This document shows positions 33,438-42,682 of a DNA stretch of 64,000 nucleotides, one piece after another. The DNA is from Ruminococcus flavefaciens ATCC 19208 (GTDB lineage: Bacteria; Bacillota; Clostridia; Oscillospirales; Ruminococcaceae): the NCBI RefSeq assembly GCF_000518765.1, contig NZ_JAEF01000007.1, forward strand, positions 118,305 through 182,304, read 5' to 3'. Numbering within the stretch: position 1 is the first letter of the stretch; every line of letters begins with the position of its first letter. A program made the translations under genes and the position numbers. Under the pieces are notes generated by a model. That model had not been told where the DNA came from. It was given only the letters and a program-made list of their open reading frames with translations, and did no database searches.

Positions 33438-35963
33438 TTATTCCGTCATAAGCTCGTAAACCGATATCTTCTTGATCTTTCTTGCGCCGATATATGCACA
33501 GCCAAAGCAGAAAAGAAGAAATACGATATCCATAGCTATAACAGCAGGCATATTTATGGAAATTTTACCCACAAAGCCCGTTATGATGCTGACAGCTGCA
33601 ACACCGACAAAGGTTCCGATAACAACCGAGAAAAGTGCCGCAGGCATTATCCTGAATGCCAGCTGGAGCATAAGTTCCTTTGAGGTATATCCCATACCCT
33701 TCATTATTCCGAATTCCTTGCGCTGTCTCCTTATGCTTGATTCCATAAGTATAAAGATTATTATCATTACAACAACGGCAGAGAGTATCATAAACAGTGT
33801 GGTTACGATAGATATAGCCTTCGCCAGTGCAGAAAGCTGAGTATCCATGATATCGCCTATATTCATTATCGAATTTATCACAAATCCGCTGCTGTTGCCC
33901 TTGATGACCGTATCACCTGACTGAATGGCATACTCTATGTGAGTTGCGCCGCAGCTTGCCATAATATCTGCTATCTGTCTTTCTGCCTCTGCCTTTATCC
34001 TCTCCTCATACGAACCCGATGAGTTGTCATCATCAGAAATGTCCGAGATGCTTCTGCCGTATTCCTTAGTAAGCATGTATCTGAATTCTTCTGCATTGAC
34101 GCCGTCCTTCAGATAGACCTCAACAGTATCAGGAGAATATGTAGGAATGATTCTCTTCATACCGTCCTCTGTAAGATAAATGTTTATACCGCCGTTGGTA
34201 AGACAGGTAACGATACCTGTTACTATATACTTCCTTTTAACGTTGAGATAATCCAGTGTAACACTGTCTCCCACGTTTATATTTTCTATCCTTGCACACA
34301 AATTTGTTATCATAAGCTCGTTGTCATGCTCGGGGAAACGTCCCTGCACAGGAAATATATTTTCCGTATCCTTAAAGTCTCTGAACGCCATAGGGAACAT
34401 GAACTCGTTGCATTCCACAAGCTTTAACATTTTACTTATTCCCGATGTGGGAGTAGCCTTTCTCACCTCGGGCATCTGTTCGATCTCAGCTGCAAACTCA
34501 TAAGCGTCTGCCGAGTTCATAAGCTCAACACGCAGGTTGCTCATCTCCATGCCTGCGCTCATAGCAATTGCATTCATGCCGCCGCTGAAGAAATTGAACA
34601 TGATAAAACTGAACACGATAGCGATAGAAGAAATAGTTATACATACTGTAAGTCCGATATTCTGCTTGAAATTCTTCACAAAGCCCTTCATGGCAAGGCG
34701 AAGATGAACGTTGTTCTTAGTGTCTCTGAGCGGGAAACGCTCCTTGCCGAAGCGGTGATCCTTCAAGCCCTTGCGCAAAGCACGTACAGGAGGATACTTC
34801 TTTACCATGTTTGCTCTTACATAAGCTATCAAGAAAACAAAGAGCAGTATGCCTGCGGCAGGGATCAGTATAGGTAATGCCTTGACGCTGCCGTACATAT
34901 GATGTCCCGACATTATCTCGCCGACACGGAACAGAACAGGTGAAATAACGAAACAGCCGCCTGTACCTATAAGTATTCCCACAACAGAAATAATAAGATA
35001 CTCTATTACATATGAAAATGTGATATTCCTTGAGGTATATCCAAGAGCTTCAAGAACACCTATTGATACGATCTGATCCTTGATATCTCCTGCTATTCTA
35101 AAGCGTATCATAATAACAACGGATATTATTATGATAACAGCCATAGCTATCATTATCTTCATAAGAATATCCACAGTAGCTTCAACGCCGCTCTTGATGC
35201 CATCATAGACTATTCCAATGCAGCCGCTCTGGACATCAAGATTTGAATAATCCTCAAAAGCGTCGAGCATTTCATTAAAAAGCTTTATGCCGCCTTTTCC
35301 CTGACCGTCATTATATGCAAACAGGGCGTACTTTGTAAGAACACTTTCAAGCACATGATAATCCTCATCGGAAACTATCATTTTCAGTCCGCCGCCTGTT
35401 GAGTCGAAAAGGACAGTGTCGTAAAAGCCTGCAACGGTAAACGAGAATCTTCTCGTACCGTATACCATATCGAATTTATCCCCGACTTTACAGTTCAGAC
35501 TTGCCTCAGCATCATACGGCATATATATCGGATGAGCGATATCTGCGATCTCAGCATCGCTAAGGGTAGTTTCGATCTTTAATTTTTCAAACTTCTCATC
35601 ATTATCCTCGGTAATGAACGCCATATACAAAGCCTGTTCCTTGTCATTTGCGTCAAGATAATTCGTACTCATGCTGTACAGAAGCTCAGATACAGCACAT
35701 TTCTCCACACGCTCGTCCGAGCTGAGTATATTTTCATATTCCTTGTCATATGAGCTTTCCGTAATGAGCATATAGTTCTCATAGCTCTCGGTATTTTTCA
35801 TCATATTCGGAAATATTGTCTTTAAACCGTTTATTCCCTCAAGAGATGAACTCATAAGAAGCATACACAGCGATATAAGTATAACAAGTGCTATGGTCTC
35901 AAGCTTATGCTTTTTGATATTTGCCCATGACAGTCTAACGATCTTTCCCATTGCCGTCACCAT
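33438..35963 (-). CDS. ABC transporter permease, FtsX family
   Basis: An 841-residue permease with one helix near the N-terminus, a large outside domain, a three-helix FtsX unit (about 260-390), a second helix-plus-outside-domain repeat (about 425-680) and a final three-helix FtsX unit (about 705-835, with EFGIMKGMGYTSKEL). This is the layout of type VII (MacB/FtsX-like) exporters or mechanotransmitters. Its ATG at 35963 overlaps the ATPase gene's stop; a second Met four codons later (35951) is also possible. It probably works with the ATPase and hydrolase at the cell envelope. Confidence 0.9.
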   Translation of the reverse strand: MVTAMGKIVRLSWANIKKHKLETIALVILISLCMLLMSSSLEGINGLKTIFPNMMKNTESYENYMLITESSYDKEYENILSSDERVEKCAVSELLYSMSTNYLDANDKEQALYMAFITEDNDEKFEKLKIETTLSDAEIADIAHPIYMPYDAEASLNCKVGDKFDMVYGTRRFSFTVAGFYDTVLFDSTGGGLKMIVSDEDYHVLESVLTKYALFAYNDGQGKGGIKLFNEMLDAFEDYSNLDVQSGCIGIVYDGIKSGVEATVDILMKIMIAMAVIIIISVVIMIRFRIAGDIKDQIVSIGVLEALGYTSRNITFSYVIEYLIISVVGILIGTGGCFVISPVLFRVGEIMSGHHMYGSVKALPILIPAAGILLFVFLIAYVRANMVKKYPPVRALRKGLKDHRFGKERFPLRDTKNNVHLRLAMKGFVKNFKQNIGLTVCITISSIAIVFSFIMFNFFSGGMNAIAMSAGMEMSNLRVELMNSADAYEFAAEIEQMPEVRKATPTSGISKMLKLVECNEFMFPMAFRDFKDTENIFPVQGRFPEHDNELMITNLCARIENINVGDSVTLDYLNVKRKYIVTGIVTCLTNGGINIYLTEDGMKRIIPTYSPDTVEVYLKDGVNAEEFRYMLTKEYGRSISDISDDDNSSGSYEERIKAEAERQIADIMASCGATHIEYAIQSGDTVIKGNSSGFVINSIMNIGDIMDTQLSALAKAISIVTTLFMILSAVVVMIIIFILMESSIRRQRKEFGIMKGMGYTSKELMLQLAFRIMPAALFSVVIGTFVGVAAVSIITGFVGKISINMPAVIAMDIVFLLFCFGCAYIGARKIKKISVYELMTE

Positions 35964-36718
35964 CCCATTCTGTCAAGGAAATCCTGCAAGCCGTCACGGC
36001 GCTTTTTGATATCGTCAGTACCGTATTTCGGCATTTCATACTCGCCGCTTATCGTACCGTCAGATAAGAAGATGACTCTGTTTCCGCGGAGAGCAGTTTT
36101 TACATCATGTGTTACCATGACGATGCTCTGCCCCTTATTGTGAAGCTCTGTGAAAATATCCAGCACATCACGGCTCGAAGCGGAATTAAGACTTCCTGTA
36201 GGCTCATCTGCAAACAGTATCTTAGGATCGTTTATTACTGCACGAACGATGCCCACACGCTGACACTCGCCGCCCGAAAGCTGATTGGGATACTTATTCC
36301 AGCACTCTTTCTTTATGCCCACCTTTTCAAGAAGCTGCTCGGCTTTTTTCACAAGCTCCGCAGAATTCTTCTGTGCCACAAGTGCTCCTGTCATAACATT
36401 GTCGAACACCGTCATATTTTCAAGAAGGTATATGCTCTGGAATACAAAACCGCAGTTTTTACGGCGGAATACCGCAAGCGCATCGTTTGAAAGCCCCGAT
36501 ATGTCTTCACTTCCAAAGAATACCTTTCCGAGAGAAGGCTTATCCATGCCCGAAAGTGCGTACAGAAGTGTGGATTTGCCCGAGCCCGAAGAACCCATGA
36601 TCACAGTGAAATCCTTTTCGCGGATCTCAATATCAAGATTTTTGATAACGTGCTGCTGAAAACCTCCGCTTGAGAAGGTCTTGCACAGCTTTTCTGTATG
36701 TAATACAGCAGTACTCAT
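35957..36718 (-). CDS. ABC transporter ATP-binding protein
   Basis: A 253-residue ATPase of the MacB/LolD branch. Walker A is GSSGSGKST, the signature LSGGECQRVGIVRA, and Walker B ILFADEPTGSLNS. The start at 36718 is preferred over an upstream in-frame ATG at 36760 because AAGGAGT lies a few bases before it and the extra 14 residues do not fit the family. First gene of the minus-strand unit ABC-FtsX-hydrolase-regulator-kinase. It powers the following permease. Confidence 0.95.
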   Translation of the reverse strand: MSTAVLHTEKLCKTFSSGGFQQHVIKNLDIEIREKDFTVIMGSSGSGKSTLLYALSGMDKPSLGKVFFGSEDISGLSNDALAVFRRKNCGFVFQSIYLLENMTVFDNVMTGALVAQKNSAELVKKAEQLLEKVGIKKECWNKYPNQLSGGECQRVGIVRAVINDPKILFADEPTGSLNSASSRDVLDIFTELHNKGQSIVMVTHDVKTALRGNRVIFLSDGTISGEYEMPKYGTDDIKKRRDGLQDFLDRMGW

Positions 36719-36822
36719 AAAAATACTCCTTTTCCGCAGCTGCCCCCAAGTGCCCTGCATTTATTCTGTGATCTTAGTATACCTCATTTTTCCGGAAACT
36801 TCTTTATCATACTACTATTAAT

Positions 36823-36839
36823 TTCTTATCAAATTCTTA
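36823..36839. promoter_or_regulatory. Possible response-regulator direct repeat
   Basis: TTCTTA at 36823-36828 and again at 36834-36839, an 11-base period typical of OmpR/PhoB-family binding sites. It lies downstream of the promoter core at 36871-36899, so it would repress or serve another start. Confidence 0.3.
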
Positions 36840-36870
36840 ATTGTTTATTATCAAAGACCTTAATACATAG

Positions 36871-36899
36871 ATTATACCATAGCAGCGCTGTTTTTTCAA
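36871..36899 (-). promoter_or_regulatory. Promoter of the ABC-hydrolase-two-component unit
   Basis: On the minus strand TTGAAA (complement 36894-36899), 17 bases, TATAAT (complement 36871-36876). This leaves a leader of about 145 bases before the ATPase start. Confidence 0.7.
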
Positions 36900-37096
36900 T
36901 AAGACATCTTCTTATTTACCTGTACATACTAACGCCTATGTCATTATCGTACCATTCGTAATTCAAACGCCACATTATACTATTTGTTGAATTAAGCTCC
37001 CGTTTTTCGCCTTATACTGCATCATCACTATGCTCCATGACATTTTTTCGACCGAAAAAACAAGATTTTTCGTGATTATGACAACGGGTAAAGTGA

Positions 37097-37125
37097 TTGA
37101 CAGAGCTAACGCGATGTGGTATACT
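37097..37125 (+). promoter_or_regulatory. Promoter of the isochorismatase-like gene
   Basis: TTGACA (37097-37102), 17 bases, TATACT (37120-37125), about 35 bases before the ATG. Confidence 0.8.
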
Positions 37126-37159
37126 TAAATTAAAAATATTATATGAGGAGATATGAATT

Positions 37160-37678
37160 ATGAAAGAAGCTTTGCTTATCATAGATGTACAAAACGACTA
37201 CTTTGAAGGAGGAGCTTGTGAGCTTCACAATGCCCGTGAGGCAGAGGATCACATAATCGACCTTATCAAAGAAAGCCGCGAACTGGGACGACACATTATA
37301 TATATAAAGCATATCAATCAGCTTGATGACGACTTTTTTGTCGAAGGGACATACGGCTGTGAGATATCAGAAAGAGTCAAGCCGCTTCCTACCGATACTG
37401 TTATAATCAAATACTGCCCTAACAGCTTCCTCGGTACAGAGCTCAACGACTGCCTCCGCAGCCTCGGTGTTGAAAAGCTTATCGTATGCGGTATGATGAC
37501 ACATATGTGCGTAGATACTACAGTCCGCGCTGCTATGGATCACGGCTATGATGTAACTCTCGTAGCAAATGCCTGCGCTACTATGGATCTGACTATAAAC
37601 GGTGAGACTATCCCTGCCGATACAGTTCAGAAAACATATATCGCTTCACTTGCAGGTATATTTGCAAAGATAGTGTAA
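37160..37678 (+). CDS. Isochorismatase-family cysteine hydrolase
   Basis: A 172-residue cysteine hydrolase. The catalytic Asp is in LLIIDVQNDYF (D9), and the nucleophilic Cys in VCGMMTHMCVDTTVRAA is preceded by the family's cis-peptide-type Gly-Met-Met stretch. The family includes nicotinamidases, isochorismatases and N-carbamoyl amidohydrolases. The substrate is not decidable here. GAGGAG lies 9 bases before the ATG, after a strong promoter. The next gene, a 2-hydroxyacid dehydrogenase, starts 50 bases later. Confidence 0.88.
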   Translation: MKEALLIIDVQNDYFEGGACELHNAREAEDHIIDLIKESRELGRHIIYIKHINQLDDDFFVEGTYGCEISERVKPLPTDTVIIKYCPNSFLGTELNDCLRSLGVEKLIVCGMMTHMCVDTTVRAAMDHGYDVTLVANACATMDLTINGETIPADTVQKTYIASLAGIFAKIV

Positions 37679-37728
37679 TAATAGAATAAACGGCTGAGCC
37701 ACTATATGATACGGGTAGGTGAAATTAC

Positions 37729-38709
37729 ATGAAGGTCGCTTTTTTCGATACCAAGCCATATGATACTCCTTCATTCGAGAAATTCGGAAAGGAAAACAAA
37801 ATCACGTTCAAGTTTTATGAGACAAAACTCAACGAGGATACTGCCGCACTTGCAAAGGGCTGTGAAGCAGTATGCGTATTCGTAAACGATACAGTGAATG
37901 CTGCTGTAATAGACAAGCTTGCCGCTCTCGGAGTTAAGATACTTGCGCTCAGATGTGCAGGCTATAACAACGTTGATATCAAGTACGCAAAAGGAAAGCT
38001 GAGAGTAGTAAGCGTTCCTGCTTATTCACCCTATGCAGTTGCAGAACACGCAATGGCTCTCCTGCTCACCTCTATCCGCCGCGTACACAAGGCTTTTATC
38101 CGCACAAGAGACCACAACTTCTCACTTAACGGACTTACAGGCTTTGACCTTCACGGCAAGACCGTAGGCGTTGTGGGTACAGGTAAGATAGGACGCATCT
38201 TCATCAACATCTGCCGCGGCTTCGGAATGAACGTTATCGCTTATGATAAGTTCCCTGCTAAGGACAGCGATATCGAGTACGTTGAGCTTGACGAGCTTTT
38301 CAGCCGCAGTGATATAATCTCCTTCCACTGCCCTCTCACAGATGAGACCTATCATATGATAGATGAAAAGTCCATTGAAAAGCTGAAAAAGGGTGTAGTC
38401 ATCGTAAATACATCAAGAGGTGCTCTCATTGACGCAGAGGCTCTCCTCGAAGGCATAAAGGCACGTAAGATAGGTGCAGCCTGCCTCGATGTATACGAAG
38501 AAGAAGCCAACGTGTTCTTCCAGGACTTCTCTGGACACATCATCGCCGATGATACTCTTGCAAGACTTATCTCGATGCCAAATGTCATCGTAACTTCCCA
38601 TCAGGCTTTCCTCACCGAGGAGGCTCTCAGCAATATCGCAGAAACTACCGTCAGCAACCTTATCGCCTGCCATAAGGGCGAGGAGTGCGCTAACGAACTT
38701 CATATATAA
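37729..38709 (+). CDS. D-2-hydroxyacid dehydrogenase (D-lactate dehydrogenase-like)
   Basis: A 326-residue NAD-dependent dehydrogenase of the D-isomer family. The nucleotide-binding motif is VGVVGTGKIGR (about 147-157), followed by the conserved blocks HCPLTDETYHMI, NTSRGALID and the C-terminal catalytic histidine in SHQAFLTEEAL. The N-terminus KVAFFDTKPYD is typical of D-lactate dehydrogenases, so reversible reduction of pyruvate to D-lactate is likely. It follows the hydrolase gene and lies 13 bases before coaBC. Confidence 0.9.
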   Translation: MKVAFFDTKPYDTPSFEKFGKENKITFKFYETKLNEDTAALAKGCEAVCVFVNDTVNAAVIDKLAALGVKILALRCAGYNNVDIKYAKGKLRVVSVPAYSPYAVAEHAMALLLTSIRRVHKAFIRTRDHNFSLNGLTGFDLHGKTVGVVGTGKIGRIFINICRGFGMNVIAYDKFPAKDSDIEYVELDELFSRSDIISFHCPLTDETYHMIDEKSIEKLKKGVVIVNTSRGALIDAEALLEGIKARKIGAACLDVYEEEANVFFQDFSGHIIADDTLARLISMPNVIVTSHQAFLTEEALSNIAETTVSNLIACHKGEECANELHI

Positions 38710-38722
38710 GGAAGCGTTTACC

Positions 38723-39913
38723 ATGCTTACAGGAAAAACTGTTTTTCTCGGAGTCACAGGCTCTATAGCCGTATACAAGATATGCAACCTTGCACGTATG
38801 CTCACCAAGTTAGGAGCAGATGTCCATGTTGCCATGACTCCCAATTCCCTTAATTTTGTTCATCCCCTTACTTTCGAGACAATTACTCAGCACAAGTGCC
38901 TGATAGATACATTTGACCGTAACTTTGAATACAGTGTGGAGCACGTTTCTATTGCCAAAAAGGCTGATGTAGTTATGATAGCTCCTGCTTCTGCAAATGT
39001 TATCGGCAAGATAGCCAACGGCATCGCAGACGATATGCTCACAACTACTGTTATGGCCTGCACCTGCAAGAAGATTATCGCTCCTGCAATGAACCATAAT
39101 ATGTTCCATAACCCTATCGTTCAGGACAATATCGAGAAACTGAAAAAATTCGGCTATGAGATAGTAGAGCCTGTCCGCGGAATGCTTGCAAACCGTGATA
39201 TCGGCGACGGAAAGCTCCCCGACGAGGAAACTCTTCTTGAATACATCGTCCGTGAGGCTGCTTTCGAGAAAGACCTTGCAGGCAAAAAGGTACTGGTTAC
39301 CGCAGGTGCTACCCGTGAGAGCATAGACCCTGTAAGATTCATCACCAACCATTCAAGCGGCAAAATGGGCTTTGCACTTGCAAGAGCTGCTATGCTCCGC
39401 GGCGCCGATGTTACCGTAGTTGCGGCACATACAGACGTTGAGCCGCCTATGTTCGTGAACGTGGTTCCCGTAAAGTCTGCCGAGGATATGTTCAACGCAG
39501 TAAAGGAACGCCTTGACGAGTCAGACATAGTTATAAAGGCTGCCGCAGTCGCTGATTATACTCCCGTAACAACTGCCGACAGCAAGATAAAGAAGTCCGA
39601 CAGCGATATGAGCATACCGCTGAAGCGTACTACCGATATCCTCAAATATATCGGCGAGAACCGCCGTGAAGGACAGGTAATATGCGGCTTCTCAATGGAA
39701 ACCGACAATGTTATCGAGAATTCACGCAAGAAGCTCACAAAAAAGAACTGCGACATGATATGCGCTAACTCTATCAGGAGCGCAGGTGCAGGCTTCGGAA
39801 CTGATACCAATATCATTACCATGATAACTAATGACGGCGATGAAGAAATGGAGCTTATGAGCAAATTCGATGCCGCAAATGTCATACTTTCCAAACTCAA
39901 AACAATGAGCTAA
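38723..39913 (+). CDS. coaBC: Phosphopantothenoylcysteine decarboxylase/synthetase
   Basis: Bifunctional coenzyme A enzyme, 396 aa. The N-terminal FMN-dependent decarboxylase half (CoaC, about 1-180) has GVTGSIAVYK and PAMNHNMF. The C-terminal CTP-dependent synthetase half (CoaB, about 190-396) has VTAGATRESIDPVRFITNHS and KAAAVADY. Together they turn 4'-phosphopantothenate and cysteine into 4'-phosphopantetheine. AAGGAAG precedes the ATG. It may be read from the promoter at 37097, with a structured terminator-like element at 40024-40102. Confidence 0.97.
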   Translation: MLTGKTVFLGVTGSIAVYKICNLARMLTKLGADVHVAMTPNSLNFVHPLTFETITQHKCLIDTFDRNFEYSVEHVSIAKKADVVMIAPASANVIGKIANGIADDMLTTTVMACTCKKIIAPAMNHNMFHNPIVQDNIEKLKKFGYEIVEPVRGMLANRDIGDGKLPDEETLLEYIVREAAFEKDLAGKKVLVTAGATRESIDPVRFITNHSSGKMGFALARAAMLRGADVTVVAAHTDVEPPMFVNVVPVKSAEDMFNAVKERLDESDIVIKAAAVADYTPVTTADSKIKKSDSDMSIPLKRTTDILKYIGENRREGQVICGFSMETDNVIENSRKKLTKKNCDMICANSIRSAGAGFGTDTNIITMITNDGDEEMELMSKFDAANVILSKLKTMS

Positions 39914-39916
39914 AAG

Positions 39917-40231
39917 TGTAGGGGCTGGCGTCCTCGACGTCCCGTATAAGTAACATGAAATAATTGTAGGGACGACCATTGGTCGTCCGCGTCTTACGAT
40001 GCAATCAACAAGATACGATGTGTAAGGGCGGATAATTAAGCAGTGCTCCAAATCTTTGATTTGGTCAGCAATGCTATATGCAGAGCTATCCGCCCTTTTT
40101 TATACGGACATCTCCATGCACATCACGGCATACATAACGGTTACGGGAAATACGGGCGAGCAGAACTCGCCCCTACAATCTACTCACTATACACCTAACC
40201 TTTCGGGACGTCAAGGACGCCATCCCCTACA
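39917..40231. repeat. Four GTAGGG palindromes after coaBC
   Basis: Palindromic units at 39917-39943, 39965-39988, 40154-40177 and 40205-40231. The 24-base unit at 39965-39988 recurs exactly, inverted, at 54195-54218. A non-palindromic tag, cttacgatgcaa (39993-40004), follows the second unit and also follows the palindrome at 50818 (50845-50856), so these pieces travel together. No gene was found in the 375-base gap. Confidence 0.75.
40024..40102 (+). terminator. Branched terminator-like structure after coaBC
   Basis: Outer 11-base stem aagggcggata (40024-40034)/tatccgccctt (40087-40097) ending in a T run. It encloses a perfect 7-base hairpin, ccaaatc-ttt-gatttgg (40048-40064), and a second weaker hairpin. 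It is larger than a normal terminator. The core sequence gggcggata...tatccgccc also appears near 48387-48407 and 48556. Confidence 0.55.
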
Positions 40232-40249
40232 GGCTAAGGACTAAACAAA

Positions 40250-40276
40250 AAAGACCCCCGATAATCGGAGGTCTTT
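40250..40276 (-). terminator. Terminator of the acidic anchored protein gene
   Basis: Stem aagaccccc/ggaggtctt around gataatc, with a T run on the minus strand (complement 40244-40252), 12 bases after the stop. Confidence 0.75.
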
Positions 40277-40288
40277 CTTTATGCTTTG

Positions 40289-42247
40289 TTATGAAGCTTT
40301 CTTGTTAATATCTGCGTAGTATGATTCCAGTTCGTCAAGCATTTCTTCAAATTCTTCCTTTGTATAGTAGTCCTTGTAATCATCATAGTCGAAGTCATCA
40401 CGGTTGAATTCATATTTGAAGCCTGAGCTGTCTGAACCGCCGATGATATCATCGTCATCATCTTCATCGTCCCAGTCCCAGTCGTCATCGTCCCAATCGT
40501 CATCATCGAAATCCCAGTCATAATCATCATCGTCGATCATGCTGAAACCATCGTCAACTTCATCTGAAACATACTCTGTTATTGAATCTGAATACTTATC
40601 AACAAACTTGTCGTCAAAGCCTATCTTTTTAAGTGTGCTCTTAAAGAAGTCTGTCAGTTCATCTTCTGTTACATAATCGTCTAACTCGAAATCACTTGCG
40701 CTGTCCTTATCTATCATAAATGCATCGTTCTTATCGGGAGACTCAACATCTGTACCGTGGTTTATAGCATAAGTAAATCCTGCTCTGCCGTAATCTGTTC
40801 CGTCAAAACGAAGTGCAAGACTGATATCCTGCTTCTTGCCGTCAGAGCTCAAAGCAATGTCGATTGGATCAAGATCAGGGATATTGATAGCAATGTCAGC
40901 ATTTACATAGTGCTTTTCTTCGTTAACTATCTCGAAATCATCAAACTTCACTACAGCTTCCTTCGTAACTGTATCATCATCACGATATGAATAGCTTGTA
41001 GATGTGAATGTGATGTCTCCGCTGTACTTCTTGCCGTTTTCCTCGGCAGTAAGCTCAATGCTGAACGGAACCTCGCCGTCCTCATCTATAGCCTTAACTT
41101 CACCTCTGATGCTGTCGCCGTCCTTGCCGATCGCCATAAAGAGAGTCTCGTCATCAGCTGAGAAATTAAATCCGCGGATAGTACCTGTAGCGTCGATATA
41201 GGTATCTATTGTAAGGAGAGTCTCCTTGTCGTACTCGTTATCGTCAAGGTCTTCCTTTACAGAGTCGATCTCGTCCTGTATGGATTCTTCAAACTCGTCC
41301 TCGTCAACGATCTCAAACTTATCAGTAATGATACCCTTTATGATCTCATCGTCCTTCAGTTCCTTTAAGAACTCAAGCTCAAGCTTATCCATATCCTTGT
41401 CGTTGAGCTCAACTGTAGCAACAGTGTACTTTACGGTGATATCACTGATGTCGATCTCTTCGCTCTTTTCAAGCTCAACATCTTTTGCAAAGTTTGCCCA
41501 TACACCTGCGTATCTGTTGATCTCAGTTTCAAGCTCCTCGGGTGAAAGGAATGAACCCGGATCTTTGAGTATATCCTTGAATGTATCTATAACCTCTGAA
41601 TCACCGATCTCTTCCACAATATCCGAAGCATCAAAGCCGATCCACTTTTCCTTCAGCTCGGGAATGCGGAAATAATAACCCATTTCTTCGGTATTGCCTG
41701 CTACATCAAAGCTTACAACGCGCTCATCGTCAAGATCAATACCGGCACTTGAATTGAAAACGCCCTTCTTGACTGCAACGTTTGCAGACAGAGCATATTT
41801 GTCTGTATTTCTGATAACGTCAATTACCTGATTTTCTTCCTCGTCATCGCCTCTTCCGCCGAAGATATTATCAATGATAAGGTCTTTAACGCTGTCATTT
41901 GCCTCATAGTAAACAGACAGATCAACTTCTGTTCCCTTCTTGATATTATCAAGTGCAGTCTTGTATTTTTCGCTTGCTATTTCGCCGATGGTAGCGGAAT
42001 TCTTATCAGTTACCCATGCATAATACTTTTCAGGCTTGCTAAGACGCAGCTTTACCTGATTTTTAACGGTATCAGAGAAAGCGTATGCTGCTGCACTGCC
42101 GCCTACTACTACAGCTGCCGATATACCCCCTATCAGAGCTGCTTTCTTTCCCTTGCCCTTTTTTGTGACATTCTCAACACCCGAAGCACTCATCGAAGCA
42201 TCGAACTGAGAATTGTCGAAGCCATTGTTCTGATCATAATTTGACAT
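40289..42247 (-). CDS. Very acidic membrane-anchored protein with an Asp/Trp-rich tail
   Basis: A 652-residue protein. Start 42247 (MSNYDQ) is chosen because GGAGGGG lies 7 bases before it; an in-frame ATG at 42262 falls inside that site. Residues 1-37 are cytoplasmic, one transmembrane helix follows (about 38-58, KAALIGGISAAVVVGGSAAAYAF), and the rest is outside and strongly acidic. Near the end (about 592-620) is a run of Asp with regularly spaced Trp and Tyr, such as DWDFDDDDWDDDDW. The middle alternates beta strands with Lys/Glu helices. No enzyme motif was recognised. It could bind calcium or act as a wall-spacing protein; neither is shown. Confidence 0.6.
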   Translation of the reverse strand: MSNYDQNNGFDNSQFDASMSASGVENVTKKGKGKKAALIGGISAAVVVGGSAAAYAFSDTVKNQVKLRLSKPEKYYAWVTDKNSATIGEIASEKYKTALDNIKKGTEVDLSVYYEANDSVKDLIIDNIFGGRGDDEEENQVIDVIRNTDKYALSANVAVKKGVFNSSAGIDLDDERVVSFDVAGNTEEMGYYFRIPELKEKWIGFDASDIVEEIGDSEVIDTFKDILKDPGSFLSPEELETEINRYAGVWANFAKDVELEKSEEIDISDITVKYTVATVELNDKDMDKLELEFLKELKDDEIIKGIITDKFEIVDEDEFEESIQDEIDSVKEDLDDNEYDKETLLTIDTYIDATGTIRGFNFSADDETLFMAIGKDGDSIRGEVKAIDEDGEVPFSIELTAEENGKKYSGDITFTSTSYSYRDDDTVTKEAVVKFDDFEIVNEEKHYVNADIAINIPDLDPIDIALSSDGKKQDISLALRFDGTDYGRAGFTYAINHGTDVESPDKNDAFMIDKDSASDFELDDYVTEDELTDFFKSTLKKIGFDDKFVDKYSDSITEYVSDEVDDGFSMIDDDDYDWDFDDDDWDDDDWDWDDEDDDDDIIGGSDSSGFKYEFNRDDFDYDDYKDYYTKEEFEEMLDELESYYADINKKAS

Positions 42248-42301
42248 ACAGATCCCCTCCATAAAAATATCATTAAGAGAGCTTGTTCTCCCTTAACGTT
42301 A

Positions 42302-42330
42302 ATATTATCATATATCGACGAAAAAGTCAA
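42302..42330 (-). promoter_or_regulatory. Promoter of the acidic anchored protein gene
   Basis: On the minus strand TTGACT (complement 42325-42330), 17 bases, TAATAT (complement 42302-42307). Confidence 0.7.
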
Positions 42331-42444
42331 TATTTCTCCCGTTTTGTTTTCATGCTGTAATAAATATATAACGAATAATTCATAATTTACGTGGCAGAAT
42401 ATAAATAGTCCATAAGGACAATTCTTTGAATGGAGATGTTTATC

Positions 42445-42627
42445 ATGGAAGAAATGAAGAAAAACAAGAGCATCAAGTGTGACGTATCACAGTGCCGCCA
42501 TAACCTTGTATCCGAAAACTACTGTTCTCTCGACTGCATTTCGGTAGGCACTCACGAATCCGATCCTACCGTACCCGAATGTACAGACTGCAATTCATTC
42601 GTAAAGCGCTCAGGCTGCTGCGAATAA
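42445..42627 (+). CDS. DUF1540-type cysteine-rich small protein
   Basis: A 60-residue protein starting at 42445, where GGAGAT lies 7 bases upstream; an earlier ATG at 42430 precedes the site and is less likely. It has the DUF1540 pattern IKCDVSQCRHN...YCSLDCISVG...ECTDCNSF, with six or more cysteines spaced as for a small metal-binding fold. Members are common in spore-forming Firmicutes; no function is established. It is followed by a bidirectional terminator and a convergent ferredoxin gene. Confidence 0.85.
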   Translation: MEEMKKNKSIKCDVSQCRHNLVSENYCSLDCISVGTHESDPTVPECTDCNSFVKRSGCCE

Positions 42628-42642
42628 AAAACAGTAAAAAAA

Positions 42643-42680
42643 TAAGCAGTTCCGATATAAGGAACTGCTTACGCTTTTTT
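42643..42680. terminator. Bidirectional terminator
   Basis: Perfect 11-base stem taagcagttcc (42643-42653)/ggaactgctta (42661-42671) with T runs on both strands. It serves the DUF1540 gene and the convergent ferredoxin gene. Confidence 0.85.
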
Positions 42681-42682
42681 GA

